Assembly (NCBI RefSeq): GCF_003352085.1
Contig: NZ_CP025804.1
Span: forward strand, 434,001 to 498,000
DNA: 64,000 nucleotides
Direction: 5' to 3'
DNA from: Sulfitobacter sp. SK012
GTDB taxonomy: Bacteria; Pseudomonadota; Alphaproteobacteria; Rhodobacterales; Rhodobacteraceae
Below the pieces are notes generated by a model that did not search any database, was not told the origin of the DNA, and was given only the letters and a program-made list of their open reading frames with translations. The position numbers and the translations under genes were made by a program. Numbering within the stretch: position 1 is the first letter of the stretch; the number at the start of each line of letters is the position of its first letter. Below, piece by piece: positions 43,419 through 51,128 of the stretch.

Positions 43419-43877
43419 GTGCTGGTTATCACGCGTGCGCATTTGCTTGAGGCGGTCGGGACCGAGCTTGGGTGCTCGGAATGGTTCGCCGTTGAACAGG
43501 CGCGGATTGATGCGTTTGCCGAGGTGACCGAAGATCGGCAATTCATTCATATCGATCCGGAACGTGCGGCGCATACCGTCTTTGGAGGGACAGTGGCGCA
43601 TGGATTGCTGACGCTGTCGATGATGTCAGGTTTGGCGGAAGGCACCCTTCCTGATATTGAAGGGCAAAGCGCCAGCATCAATTACGGGTTCGACAAGGTT
43701 CGCTTTGTCACACCAGTGCATAACGGTGCACGCATTCGGGGGCGGTATGTGCTGCGCAAAGCCGAGATGCGGGCGGGGGGCGACAAGCTGATGACGACAT
43801 TCGACGCGGTGGTTGAGATCGAAGGCGTTGAGCGACCCGCGTTGACGGCAGTTTGGATGATACTCTACGCGTTCTGA
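43419..43877 (+). CDS. MaoC-family dehydratase (enoyl-CoA hydratase-like)
   Basis: A 152-residue hot-dog-fold protein. The hydratase-2 motif is DRQFIHIDPERA followed by FGGTVAHGLLTLSM (catalytic Asp/His region, ~43-67), and FVTPVHNGARIRGRY is typical downstream. It adds water to 2-enoyl-CoA with R stereochemistry in related enzymes. The start is GTG 43419, only 5 bp past the dat stop, so it is the last gene of the dgc operon by position, though its link to D-amino acids is unclear. It ends before a hairpin. Confidence 0.87.
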   Translation: MLVITRAHLLEAVGTELGCSEWFAVEQARIDAFAEVTEDRQFIHIDPERAAHTVFGGTVAHGLLTLSMMSGLAEGTLPDIEGQSASINYGFDKVRFVTPVHNGARIRGRYVLRKAEMRAGGDKLMTTFDAVVEIEGVERPALTAVWMILYAF

Positions 43878-43881
43878 TGGG

Positions 43882-43902
43882 AGGTGGGCCGCATGCCCAC
43901 CT
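43882..43902. terminator. hairpin between convergent maoC and DUF1244 genes
   Basis: Perfect 8-bp stem AGGTGGGC/GCCCACCT with 5-nt loop, 4 bp past the maoC stop. Only a short T-rich stretch follows, so termination may be partial. Confidence 0.6.
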
Positions 43903-43909
43903 GTTGAAT

Positions 43910-44227
43910 TTACCCCTTAGTCACGTTTTCCTTGAATGCAGTGTCGAACGCCTCTTTTTGCGTATCGTCCGCTGGAGTCTGATAATCAGCTTTCCATGCA
44001 TCCATTGTCATGCCGTAATAAAGCTCGCGCGCTTCATCTTTGGTCATCTCGATGCCGCGTTCGGCGCTCGCTTCTTGATACCAGCGGCTCAAGCAATTGC
44101 GGCAAAAACCCGCGAGGTTCATCATATCGATGTTATGCACATCGGTTCGGTCTTGCATGAGGTGTTTTTGCAGACGCCGGAACGCGGCGGCCTGAAGTTC
44201 TATTTCGGTTTGAGTAGGGCTGGACAT
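43910..44227 (-). CDS. DUF1244 domain-containing protein
   Basis: A 105-residue protein with the DUF1244 hallmark IDMMNLAGFCRNCLSRWY (CxxC pair, ~43-46 of the motif) and MTKDEARELYYGM. Small and helical by appearance, soluble, function unknown; conserved in alpha- and gammaproteobacteria. It is downstream of the broken N-formylglutamate amidohydrolase gene on the same strand. Confidence 0.92.
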   Translation of the reverse strand: MSSPTQTEIELQAAAFRRLQKHLMQDRTDVHNIDMMNLAGFCRNCLSRWYQEASAERGIEMTKDEARELYYGMTMDAWKADYQTPADDTQKEAFDTAFKENVTKG

Positions 44228-44247
44228 TTTTTGGCGGCTCCTTTGGG

Positions 44248-44614
44248 TTATAGCTGGGTCTGAGTAAGCGCGGTTTCAAGGATGGGGGCGAGGTGGTCGG
44301 ACCATTCTTGTTGTCTCGCAGGATCAGCGATCAAGTCGTTGCGCAGCTCAATAAGCAAGGTTGCGTCGGTTGGGGTCAATCACCAGCCGCGAGAAATTGC
44401 TAAGGAGTGCAGGACTGTCAAGCCGCTGGGCCAATGTGCGGGTCACGTCAGCTGCACCGATGTCCCACGCGATATGGCGGCCCATATCTCTGGCAGGCAA
44501 GCCCAGATCACCTCCCCCTACGGCATCCGGAAAGGTGTTGGTGGCATGATCACAGGTGACCAGCCAGCGCTCGGGACGGTCGGCACCGTCGATCTGATAG
44601 GGATTGTATGTCAT
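44248..44614 (-). pseudogene. N-formylglutamate amidohydrolase gene with internal deletion
   Basis: The N-terminal ~84 residues are intact (RWLVTCDHATNTFPDA with the metal-binding His, MGRHIAWDIGAADVTRTLA, FSRLVIDPNR). Reading then shifts, and the frame stops after RRNLAY. In a second frame, starting within that junction (about 44364), the family's C-terminal end follows: LLIELRNDLIADPARQQEW to a stop at 44248. The normal protein has about 250 residues, so some 110-130 residues including the second catalytic part are missing. This is an out-of-frame internal deletion, not a short paralogue. The function would have been hydrolysis of N-formylglutamate at the end of histidine breakdown, or a related amidase. 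Confidence 0.8.
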
Positions 44615-44626
44615 TTGCCTGAAACC

Positions 44627-44655
44627 TTTGACATGTAGAAATAGGCCAGTTATCC
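44627..44655 (+). promoter_or_regulatory. pyk: candidate sigma-70 promoter of pyk
   Basis: TTGACA at 44627-44632, 17-bp spacer, then TTATCC at 44650-44655, about 110 bp upstream of the pyk start. The -35 is perfect; the -10 is weak. Confidence 0.35.
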
Positions 44656-44766
44656 CCGGATGTGAATTAATGATACCGCTAACATTTTGGGTTTTGGGTT
44701 GTTATAACCCTGAAAAGCAGTTTGCCTGCGCGCATCCAAGACCAGCGAATAAAAGGAACACCATCA

Positions 44767-46212
44767 ATGAGACGCCTGCGGAATGTAAAGATCGTAGCAA
44801 CGCTGGGGCCTGCCTCGGACGACATGGAAATGATCGGCGCGCTGCATAAAGCGGGCGCAGATGTCTTTCGGCTGAATATGAGCCACGGGAGCCACGAAGA
44901 AATACGTGAAAAGCACCGGATCATTCGCCAGCTAGAAGCGGACATGGGCTCTACAATCGGTATTCTGGCTGATTTGCAGGGACCAAAGCTGCGCGTAGGT
45001 GTCTTTGCCGGCGACAGCGAGCAGTTGGATGTTGGCGCGCCGTTTCGCTTGGATCTGAATGAGGCGGAGGGGGATGCGAGCCGCGTTTGTTTGCCGCACC
45101 CTGAGATTTTTGCTGCCCTTGAGCCGGGGTCGAGCCTGTTGGTCAATGATGGTAAAATTCGGCTGAAAGTGCGCGATTGCGGTCCTGATTTCGCAAATTG
45201 CGAAGTCGTGATTGGGGGCGTTATCTCCAACCGTAAGGGTGTGAATGTCCCCGACGTTGTGCTGCCGCTTGCCGCCCTTAGCGACAAGGACCGTGCCGAT
45301 CTTGAGTTCGTTTGTGAACTGGGCGTTGATTGGCTGGCGCTGAGCTTTGTTCAGCGCCCTGAGGATGTCTTGGAGGCGCGCGCGCTTGCGGGCGACCGCG
45401 CGGCGATCCTAAGCAAGATCGAAAAGCCGTCTGCTGTGGTACGGTTTGATGATATTTTGGCGGTCAGCGACGGGATTATGGTCGCTCGCGGTGATCTGGG
45501 GGTCGAATTGCCGGTACAAAACGTGCCGCCTATTCAAAAACGTCTGGTGCGGAAGTGCCGCGCGGCGGCCAAGCCGGTGATCGTGGCCACACAGATGCTG
45601 GAATCGATGATCGAGAGCCCGATGCCGACCCGTGCCGAAGTATCCGACGTTGCGACGGCAATCTATGAAGGTGCAGATGCGGTCATGTTGTCGGCGGAAT
45701 CGGCGGCGGGCGATTTCCCGATCGAAGCGGTCACAACGATGGACAAGGTTGCTACCGAAGTTGAGCAGGACCCGACATATACGCAAATCATCGAATCCAG
45801 CCGCAAAGCAGACCGGATGACTGTTGCGGACGGTATCGTTGCCGCGGCCCGTGAAATTGCGGAAACGACCGATATTAAAGCGATCTGTTGCTATACGCAA
45901 AGTGGCACAACTGCGCTGCTCACAGCCCGCGAACGGCCCCGCACGCCGATTATCGCACTGACGCCGTTGGTAGGAACCGCACGGCGGCTTGCACTGAGCT
46001 GGGGGTGCAATTGCGTGATCACCGGGAGCATGGACCGCTTTAAGATGGCTGTGGTCGGCGCTGCGCAAGCCGCGCGCTCGCAAGGTTTTGCTGGCCCTGA
46101 CGATCTGATCGTTGTGACCGCAGGTGTGCCTTTTAACGTGCCAGGCAGCACAAACATCCTGCGGGTGGCACCGTGCGACGAGCGTTTGATTTTCTCATCT
46201 GATCCGGAGTAG
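44767..46212 (+). CDS. pyk: pyruvate kinase
   Basis: A 481-residue enzyme converting phosphoenolpyruvate and ADP to pyruvate and ATP. It shows KIVATLGPAS at the start, FRLNMSHGSHEE, LQGPKLRVG, the B-domain, catalytic Lys in ILSKIEKPSAV, the Mg site GIMVARGDLGVELP, ATQMLESMI and SAESAAGDFP, then the C-terminal regulatory domain (TQSGTTALLTARERP). ATG 44767 with AAAGGA upstream is chosen over the in-frame 44722. A small membrane-protein gene follows after 31 bp, probably co-transcribed. Confidence 0.97.
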   Translation: MRRLRNVKIVATLGPASDDMEMIGALHKAGADVFRLNMSHGSHEEIREKHRIIRQLEADMGSTIGILADLQGPKLRVGVFAGDSEQLDVGAPFRLDLNEAEGDASRVCLPHPEIFAALEPGSSLLVNDGKIRLKVRDCGPDFANCEVVIGGVISNRKGVNVPDVVLPLAALSDKDRADLEFVCELGVDWLALSFVQRPEDVLEARALAGDRAAILSKIEKPSAVVRFDDILAVSDGIMVARGDLGVELPVQNVPPIQKRLVRKCRAAAKPVIVATQMLESMIESPMPTRAEVSDVATAIYEGADAVMLSAESAAGDFPIEAVTTMDKVATEVEQDPTYTQIIESSRKADRMTVADGIVAAAREIAETTDIKAICCYTQSGTTALLTARERPRTPIIALTPLVGTARRLALSWGCNCVITGSMDRFKMAVVGAAQAARSQGFAGPDDLIVVTAGVPFNVPGSTNILRVAPCDERLIFSSDPE

Positions 46213-46243
46213 CGTGATCCAAGCATAATTGCAGGAGATCACT

Positions 46244-46468
46244 ATGGACCCCGATCTGTCGCTTGTTCTTGGTGTCGTCATCGGTGCATTGTCTGTGCCG
46301 TCGATTCTATCGGCAGTGACCGATGGTCGTGCACCCCGCGCTTCAGCGATTATGATCCTGATTGGGGGTGGATTGATCCTTTATGGCATACAGAATCATC
46401 CGGGCGGGTATCAGCTTTCGGACTTGCCGGGTGTTGTTGTCGGCGTAATCGGGAAGTATTTACCTTAA
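46244..46468 (+). CDS. small hydrophobic protein of unknown function downstream of pyk
   Basis: A 74-residue protein with one or two membrane helices (LVLGVVIGALSVPSILSAV, ~5-25; IMILIGGGLILYGI, ~36-50). A clear AGGAG (46232-46236) precedes ATG 46244. No family recognised with certainty. Its position after pyk and good ribosome-binding site support a real gene. Confidence 0.72.
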   Translation: MDPDLSLVLGVVIGALSVPSILSAVTDGRAPRASAIMILIGGGLILYGIQNHPGGYQLSDLPGVVVGVIGKYLP

Positions 46469-46525
46469 GCGGCAGCAGCAGAACGTGCTTTCGCGGCATC
46501 TCCGTTCCTGTCATCAGACATGAAA

Positions 46526-46555
46526 AAGCCGCCGGAACATGCATCCCGGCGGCTT
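46526..46555. terminator. Rho-independent terminator between convergent genes
   Basis: Perfect 10-bp stem AAGCCGCCGG/CCGGCGGCTT. The T-run is on the minus strand, serving the VPLPA-CTERM gene. Confidence 0.87.
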
Positions 46556-46574
46556 CGTTCGAGTTTATGTTAGC

Positions 46575-47174
46575 TCAGGCTGCTTTGCGCTTGCGACGCA
46601 GAGTTGCCAAGCCGCCAAGACCCGCCAGCAAAAGTGGCAGACCCGCAGGCAGTGGCACAGGTGCAACGCCGCCAGTGGTCAGGTTGTCGAGCGTGTATGT
46701 CTCGACACCGATTGCTTGAGAACCCTCGACGAAAGACAGGGATGAGAACTCCATGTCTGAAATAAAGCCCCAGAAATCGTTTCGAAGGGTGTTGGGAACT
46801 TCACTTGAAACAGTATAGGTGGCACCATTCATCGTTTGGATCTCGATACCTGTACCTGGACCGCCCGGCCCTTCCAGATTCCAATCACCGCCGAACGCAA
46901 GGACCGGAGCGTCGAACGCAAACAAGGTGTCCGCCGCCGCACCTTGGTTGATGATATCCCGTAGGCGGCCGCCGGGGGTATAGGACACGTCGCTGCCTGT
47001 GATCGTTACGCCGGATGCAGGCGCACCTCCGGTGAAGTCATAAATTGCAATGGGGCCTAACAAGGCCGCTTCATAGGCTGTGCGATCTGTATAGATCTGG
47101 AAAGTTGCAGCTGACGCAGCTCCGCCGGCTGTCGAAACAATTGCAGCAACAGCTGCCATTTTAAAAATGCTCAT
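46575..47174 (-). CDS. secreted VPLPA-CTERM sorting domain protein
   Basis: A 199-residue exported protein. Signal peptide (~1-22, ending ASAAT), a beta-rich middle with no recognised enzyme motif, and a C-terminus VPLPAGLPLLLAGLGGL followed by RRKRKAA, the VPLPA-type PEP-CTERM signal for exosortase processing. Family members are often surface or exopolysaccharide-associated proteins. The start at 47174 has GGAGA upstream and gives the signal peptide directly; the frame opening at 47249 does not. Monocistronic. Confidence 0.85.
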   Translation of the reverse strand: MSIFKMAAVAAIVSTAGGAASAATFQIYTDRTAYEAALLGPIAIYDFTGGAPASGVTITGSDVSYTPGGRLRDIINQGAAADTLFAFDAPVLAFGGDWNLEGPGGPGTGIEIQTMNGATYTVSSEVPNTLRNDFWGFISDMEFSSLSFVEGSQAIGVETYTLDNLTTGGVAPVPLPAGLPLLLAGLGGLATLRRKRKAA

Positions 47175-47512
47175 CTTTGTCTCCAATGTATTGTGGCCAA
47201 AGTTGGCCGATAGGAAGGGCAAATGTGCCTTTCTTAAGGCGTTGGTCATAAAGATGCCTTATTGTGTTAACAACTAAAAAGTAGGTAACTTATTGTAAAC
47301 AAACTGTTTTGTATATTTTTTGGAAACAGTGCGTTTCCATTTTGATGGTGGCTTGAAGGCTGTGAGCCTAGGTCGCTACGGTCCGAAAACGGTGCGCAAA
47401 CAGCTCTTGCCAAATAGATGTACCCCGCCTATACGCCAATTTCGTTCCGCGCTTCCGGCCCACGTGGCATGCCGAGTAGCGCATCTACCGAACTCATGAT
47501 TGGGAGACGGAA
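47175..47512. other. AT-rich divergent control region upstream of rpmI
   Basis: No gene is seen. The stretch 47260-47345 is clearly AT-rich and holds a small hairpin GGAAAC/GTTTCC (47322-47338). It should contain the promoters of the VPLPA gene and rpmI-rplT and any L20-responsive leader. infC, commonly upstream of rpmI, is absent. Confidence 0.5.
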
Positions 47513-47713
47513 ATGCCCAAGATGAAGACGAAGTCGAGTGCTAAGAAGCGCTTTAAGATCTCGGCGACCGGTAAGGTCATCGGCAGTCAGGCTGGTAAAC
47601 AGCACGGCATGATCAAGCGGAGCAACAAGTTTCTGCGCAACGCACGGGGTACAACAGCATTGTGTGCCGCCGACGCAAAGATCATCAAGGGCTTTATGCC
47701 CTACGACCGCTGA
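47513..47713 (+). CDS. rpmI: 50S ribosomal protein L35
   Basis: A 66-residue basic protein: [20 protein letters not shown] at the start, [17 protein letters not shown] in the middle. Standard length. GGGAGA precedes the ATG. It lies 15 bp before rplT with its own ribosome-binding site between, the usual L35-L20 operon. Confidence 0.97.
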   Translation: MPKMKTKSSAKKRFKISATGKVIGSQAGKQHGMIKRSNKFLRNARGTTALCAADAKIIKGFMPYDR

Positions 47714-47728
47714 TAAAGGAGAGCCGAT

Positions 47729-48094
47729 ATGTCCCGTACAAAAGGTGGTACAGTCACCCACGCCCGTCACCGTAAGGTCGTCAAGGCAGCCAAAGGTTAT
47801 TATGGCCGCCGCAAGAGTACTTTTAAGGTCGCGCGCCAGGCCGTCGATAAGGCCAACCAATACGCAACACGTGACCGCAAGAATCGCAAGCGCAACTTCC
47901 GCGCTTTGTGGATCCAGCGGATCAACGCTGCTGTTCGCATGCATGACGAAGCGCTGACATACAGCCGCTTCATCAACGGCCTGAACTTGGCCGGCATCGA
48001 AGTAGACCGTAAGGTTCTGGCCGATCTGGCCGTTAACGAGCCAGAAGCATTTACTGCGATCGTAAAGCAAGCACAGGCGTCGCTGGCCGCCTAA
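47729..48094 (+). CDS. rplT: 50S ribosomal protein L20
   Basis: A 121-residue rRNA-binding assembly protein: [39 protein letters not shown] and the conserved [19 protein letters not shown]. Standard length. Required early in 50S assembly; in many bacteria it represses its own operon. Followed by a strong terminator. Confidence 0.97.
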   Translation: MSRTKGGTVTHARHRKVVKAAKGYYGRRKSTFKVARQAVDKANQYATRDRKNRKRNFRALWIQRINAAVRMHDEALTYSRFINGLNLAGIEVDRKVLADLAVNEPEAFTAIVKQAQASLAA

Positions 48095-48115
48095 GCCAGT
48101 TTATAGATAATGTTG

Positions 48116-48146
48116 AAAAGCCCTGCCTGAAACGGCGGGGCTTTTT
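48116..48146 (+). terminator. Rho-independent terminator after rplT
   Basis: 12-bp stem AAAAGCCCTGCC/GGCGGGGCTTTT (one G-U pair), 6-nt loop, T-run. Confidence 0.9.
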
Positions 48147-48248
48147 GCATTTTGGGGGCGGCGGGGTACATCGTGTGCAGGCCCCTTTGGGTTGCGTTTG
48201 CGCGCGGTTCTGGTAGCAGGTTCGCCAGCACCCAAAGGACCCAACATC

Positions 48249-49322
48249 ATGGATGATCTCAAGCAAAAGTACCTGAGCCAGATTGCGAATGCAGCCGATG
48301 AGGCTGGGCTTGAAGATATCCGGATCACGGCAGTAGGCAAAAAGGGCGAAGTCGCGCTCAAGATGCGGGAACTGGGTAAGATGACCCCGGAAGAGCGGCA
48401 GGTCGCTGGCCCCGCGCTCAACGCACTCAAGGATGAGATCAACAGTGCGTTGGCAGCAAAGAAGGCCGCACTTGGCGATGCGGCGTTGGATGAGCGTTTG
48501 CGCGGAGAATGGTTGGACGTAACGCTGCCCTCGCGTTCACGACCCGCCGGTACGATCCATCCGGTGTCTCAGGTGACCGAAGAGCTCACGGCGATTTTTG
48601 CTGAAATGGGCTTTTCCGTTGCTGAAGGTCCGCGCATCGATACTGATTGGTATAACTTTGATGCGCTGAATATTCCCGGCCACCACCCTGCGCGTGCGGA
48701 AATGGACACGTTCTATATGGCGCGTGCTGAAGGCGACGACCGCCCGCCGCATGTGCTGCGCACGCATACCAGCCCCGTACAGATCCGCACGATGGAGGCC
48801 GAAGGCGCGCCCTTGCGCATCATTTGCCCCGGTGGTGTGTACCGCGCGGATTACGACCAGACCCACACACCGATGTTTCATCAGGTCGAAGGCTTGGCGA
48901 TCGACAAAGATACCTCAATGGCGAACCTCAAATGGGTGCTTGAGGAGTTCTTTGCCGCGTTCTTTGAGATCGACGGCATCAAGACGCGGTTCCGCGCGTC
49001 GCATTTCCCGTTCACGGAGCCCTCTGCTGAGGTGGATATTCAGTGCTCGTGGGTCGATGGCCAATTGCGGATCGGCGAAGGCGATGGCTGGCTTGAGGTT
49101 TTGGGCTCCGGCATGGTGCATCCCAAAGTGCTGCAGGCGGGCGGGATCGATCCGGATGTCTGGCAGGGTTTTGCGTTCGGCATGGGCATCGACCGAATTG
49201 CGATGCTGAAATACGGTATCCCTGATTTGCGGGCGTTCTTTGACAGCGATTTGCGCTGGCTGCGACATTATGGGTTTGCGAGCTTGGATCAACCGAACCT
49301 GCATGGTGGTCTGAGCAGGTGA
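48249..49322 (+). CDS. pheS: phenylalanyl-tRNA synthetase alpha subunit
   Basis: A 357-residue class II synthetase subunit. N-terminal coiled coil (~1-80), motif 1 region [18 protein letters not shown], motif 2 with [10 protein letters not shown] and [22 protein letters not shown] (in part), and motif 3 [14 protein letters not shown]. It charges tRNA-Phe together with PheT. ATG 48249 is the usual N-terminus. The stop overlaps the next gene (GTGA). pheT is not adjacent: it begins 1.8 kb downstream. Confidence 0.97.
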   Translation: MDDLKQKYLSQIANAADEAGLEDIRITAVGKKGEVALKMRELGKMTPEERQVAGPALNALKDEINSALAAKKAALGDAALDERLRGEWLDVTLPSRSRPAGTIHPVSQVTEELTAIFAEMGFSVAEGPRIDTDWYNFDALNIPGHHPARAEMDTFYMARAEGDDRPPHVLRTHTSPVQIRTMEAEGAPLRIICPGGVYRADYDQTHTPMFHQVEGLAIDKDTSMANLKWVLEEFFAAFFEIDGIKTRFRASHFPFTEPSAEVDIQCSWVDGQLRIGEGDGWLEVLGSGMVHPKVLQAGGIDPDVWQGFAFGMGIDRIAMLKYGIPDLRAFFDSDLRWLRHYGFASLDQPNLHGGLSR

Positions 49323-49756
49323 CCTCAAATCGAGATGATTTTGAGGACCTGCAAGACACTTATCCAGGTGCAGGCACCTTTATGTTTGGCGACAGTGCAG
49401 AGGTTAGTCAGATCATGATTGCCTCGGTTCGCGCTGGCAAGAAATCTGCAACCTGCTGCGCGTTATCGGATTTTGACGATGCACCTGAAGCAATGCCCGT
49501 CGTGGGACGCTGTGACATTGCCGCCAATTGGGATGGCACGCCGGCCCTTGTGATCCGCACCGTTAAGGTGGAGCAAGTCCGGTTTTGTGACGTCACTTGG
49601 GCCATGGCGATGGTCGAAAGCGAAGACGACACTATTGCGGAGTGGAAAACCAACCACCAAAGCTATTTCGAGCGGAATGGCGGATTTGATTCTGAGATGA
49701 TGTTGGTGTTTGAGCATTTCGAACTGGTCGAAGATCTGGATGGGCGCGGGGTTTGA
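49319..49756 (+). CDS. ASCH domain-containing protein
   Basis: A 145-residue protein resembling YhfF/ASCH proteins: [45 protein letters not shown], and a C-terminal [24 protein letters not shown] domains have a PUA-like fold and are thought to bind RNA. It starts with GTG overlapping the pheS stop, so it is translationally coupled to pheS. Role unknown. Confidence 0.82.
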   Translation: MTSNRDDFEDLQDTYPGAGTFMFGDSAEVSQIMIASVRAGKKSATCCALSDFDDAPEAMPVVGRCDIAANWDGTPALVIRTVKVEQVRFCDVTWAMAMVESEDDTIAEWKTNHQSYFERNGGFDSEMMLVFEHFELVEDLDGRGV

Positions 49757-49764
49757 CTAGTTAG

Positions 49765-50109
49765 TTGTATTTCATCGTTATTTATCTGACTGCCTATTTT
49801 AATTGGTGGCTGCGAAAGACCGAGAAAAATCCGATTTTATGGTTTTTTGGTCTCAGCTTTTCGATGTTCTGTTCCGTTTTTGTGTTCGCTCTCGTAGATA
49901 TTTATTTTGACAATGTGATTGTGTCTGAACTTTTGAGGCGCAGTTTTCAGGCCCTGTTTCTGGTGGTTCTGGCCCCATGGGTTTTTGCAACATTTGTGAG
50001 TTTCAAGACCTGGAAAGATACTAGAGACCAAGCGTATTTGAACATTAAGACGGATGGTTCGCGCGCCATTCAGGTTAAGAAACTCATTAAACTGGGCAAA
50101 AAACGCTAG
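49765..50109 (+). CDS. hypothetical small membrane protein, AT-rich
   Basis: A 114-residue frame with TTG start at 49765, 9 bp after the ASCH stop. Hydrophobic segments lie at ~1-12, ~25-50 (LWFFGLSFSMFCSVFVFALV) and ~63-82 (ALFLVVLAPWVFATFVSF), with a Lys-rich tail. Base composition is visibly more AT-rich than neighbours, suggesting later acquisition. No ribosome-binding site is clear. No family recognised. Confidence 0.55.
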   Translation: MYFIVIYLTAYFNWWLRKTEKNPILWFFGLSFSMFCSVFVFALVDIYFDNVIVSELLRRSFQALFLVVLAPWVFATFVSFKTWKDTRDQAYLNIKTDGSRAIQVKKLIKLGKKR

Positions 50110-50227
50110 CGATAAGGCACGCCAGGCTCTGCGGCTGAGCCTTGGTTTCGTCTTGCGTTACGCATCTGCTTCACCACCCTACGCATTCGTGACGTGACAC
50201 TCCCGCGTGCTTGGCTAACGTCGCTTT

Positions 50228-51028
50228 ATGAAATACTTTCTCTCTCTCTTCGCCCTTCTCATCCTCCCTGCAATGGGCCCGTGGAAAGCCGCTTGTGAGG
50301 GCGCGACGGCCTGCGAGCTTGGCGATCGCTCTTATCATGTCCGTGCGCCTGATGAGTGGGACGAGGCCACCCCGATGCCAGTCATGCTGCATTTCCATGG
50401 CTGGGGGCGGCAAGGTAATTTGATTGTGAACCATGGACGGATCGCAGGTCATACGCGGCGCAGAGGCGTGCTTTTGCTGGCCCCGAATGGAAACGGGCGG
50501 ACTTGGGATTTTTGGCAAGCAGGCAGCCAGGATGTCGATTTTGCCGCCGCTGTGATCGAAGATGCGGCCAAGCGCTATCCGATTGATCGCAGCCGCATCT
50601 ATATCTCAGGCTATTCTTATGGGGCGGCAATGGCGTGGCGCTATGCGTGCGACAATGGCGACGAGGTGGCCGCGCTGCTCGCGATTTCTGGCACGCTGCA
50701 ACAATCCGAGGAATGCGCGGAGGGGCCGCGCACAATTCGCCATGTGCACGGGCTGGACGATACGGTGATGGGATTTCCGATGGGACCGGGAGGCGATACG
50801 ACCAATCCGGTTGCCCTTTGGCGGCGTCAGTTTGACTGCGGCACAGGAGCGAAACTGCCCGATTGGAATGCGCGGGAGTTCCTGACGTTTCAGCGCACAC
50901 AGTGGGATAACTGCGCGGATGGCCATAGTGTTACGCTTGATATTCACTCCGGCGGGCATTTTATCCCGCATGGCTGGATTGGTTGGCAGTTGGACCAGTT
51001 GATGGGGCGCGCACCGCAATATCCCTGA
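50228..51028 (+). CDS. alpha/beta-hydrolase, LpqC/PHB depolymerase-like esterase
   Basis: A 266-residue secreted hydrolase. Signal peptide (~1-22), oxyanion region MLHFHGWGRQ, nucleophile elbow GYSYGAAMA (Ser ~123), Asp in VHGLDDTV and His in HSGGHFIPHGW. This fits the feruloyl esterase/poly(3-hydroxybutyrate) depolymerase-like family acting in the periplasm. The substrate is uncertain; its short length and lack of a binding domain argue against a true polymer depolymerase. Lies between pheS and pheT. Confidence 0.83.
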   Translation: MKYFLSLFALLILPAMGPWKAACEGATACELGDRSYHVRAPDEWDEATPMPVMLHFHGWGRQGNLIVNHGRIAGHTRRRGVLLLAPNGNGRTWDFWQAGSQDVDFAAAVIEDAAKRYPIDRSRIYISGYSYGAAMAWRYACDNGDEVAALLAISGTLQQSEECAEGPRTIRHVHGLDDTVMGFPMGPGGDTTNPVALWRRQFDCGTGAKLPDWNAREFLTFQRTQWDNCADGHSVTLDIHSGGHFIPHGWIGWQLDQLMGRAPQYP

Positions 51029-51128
51029 TTGCCGAACGCTCTTGAGTACCCAAAGCCCTTGAGTGCATTGAATCCATCCTCGATTGCGGATACCGAAAGC
51101 GCCAAGCATTCGCACGAGGATTGACCGC

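Noticed and set aside
47429..48070. A 213-codon minus-strand frame across rpmI-rplT
   Set aside because: It lies antisense to two certain ribosomal protein genes and has no ribosome-binding site or family resemblance; it reflects codon bias of the real genes.
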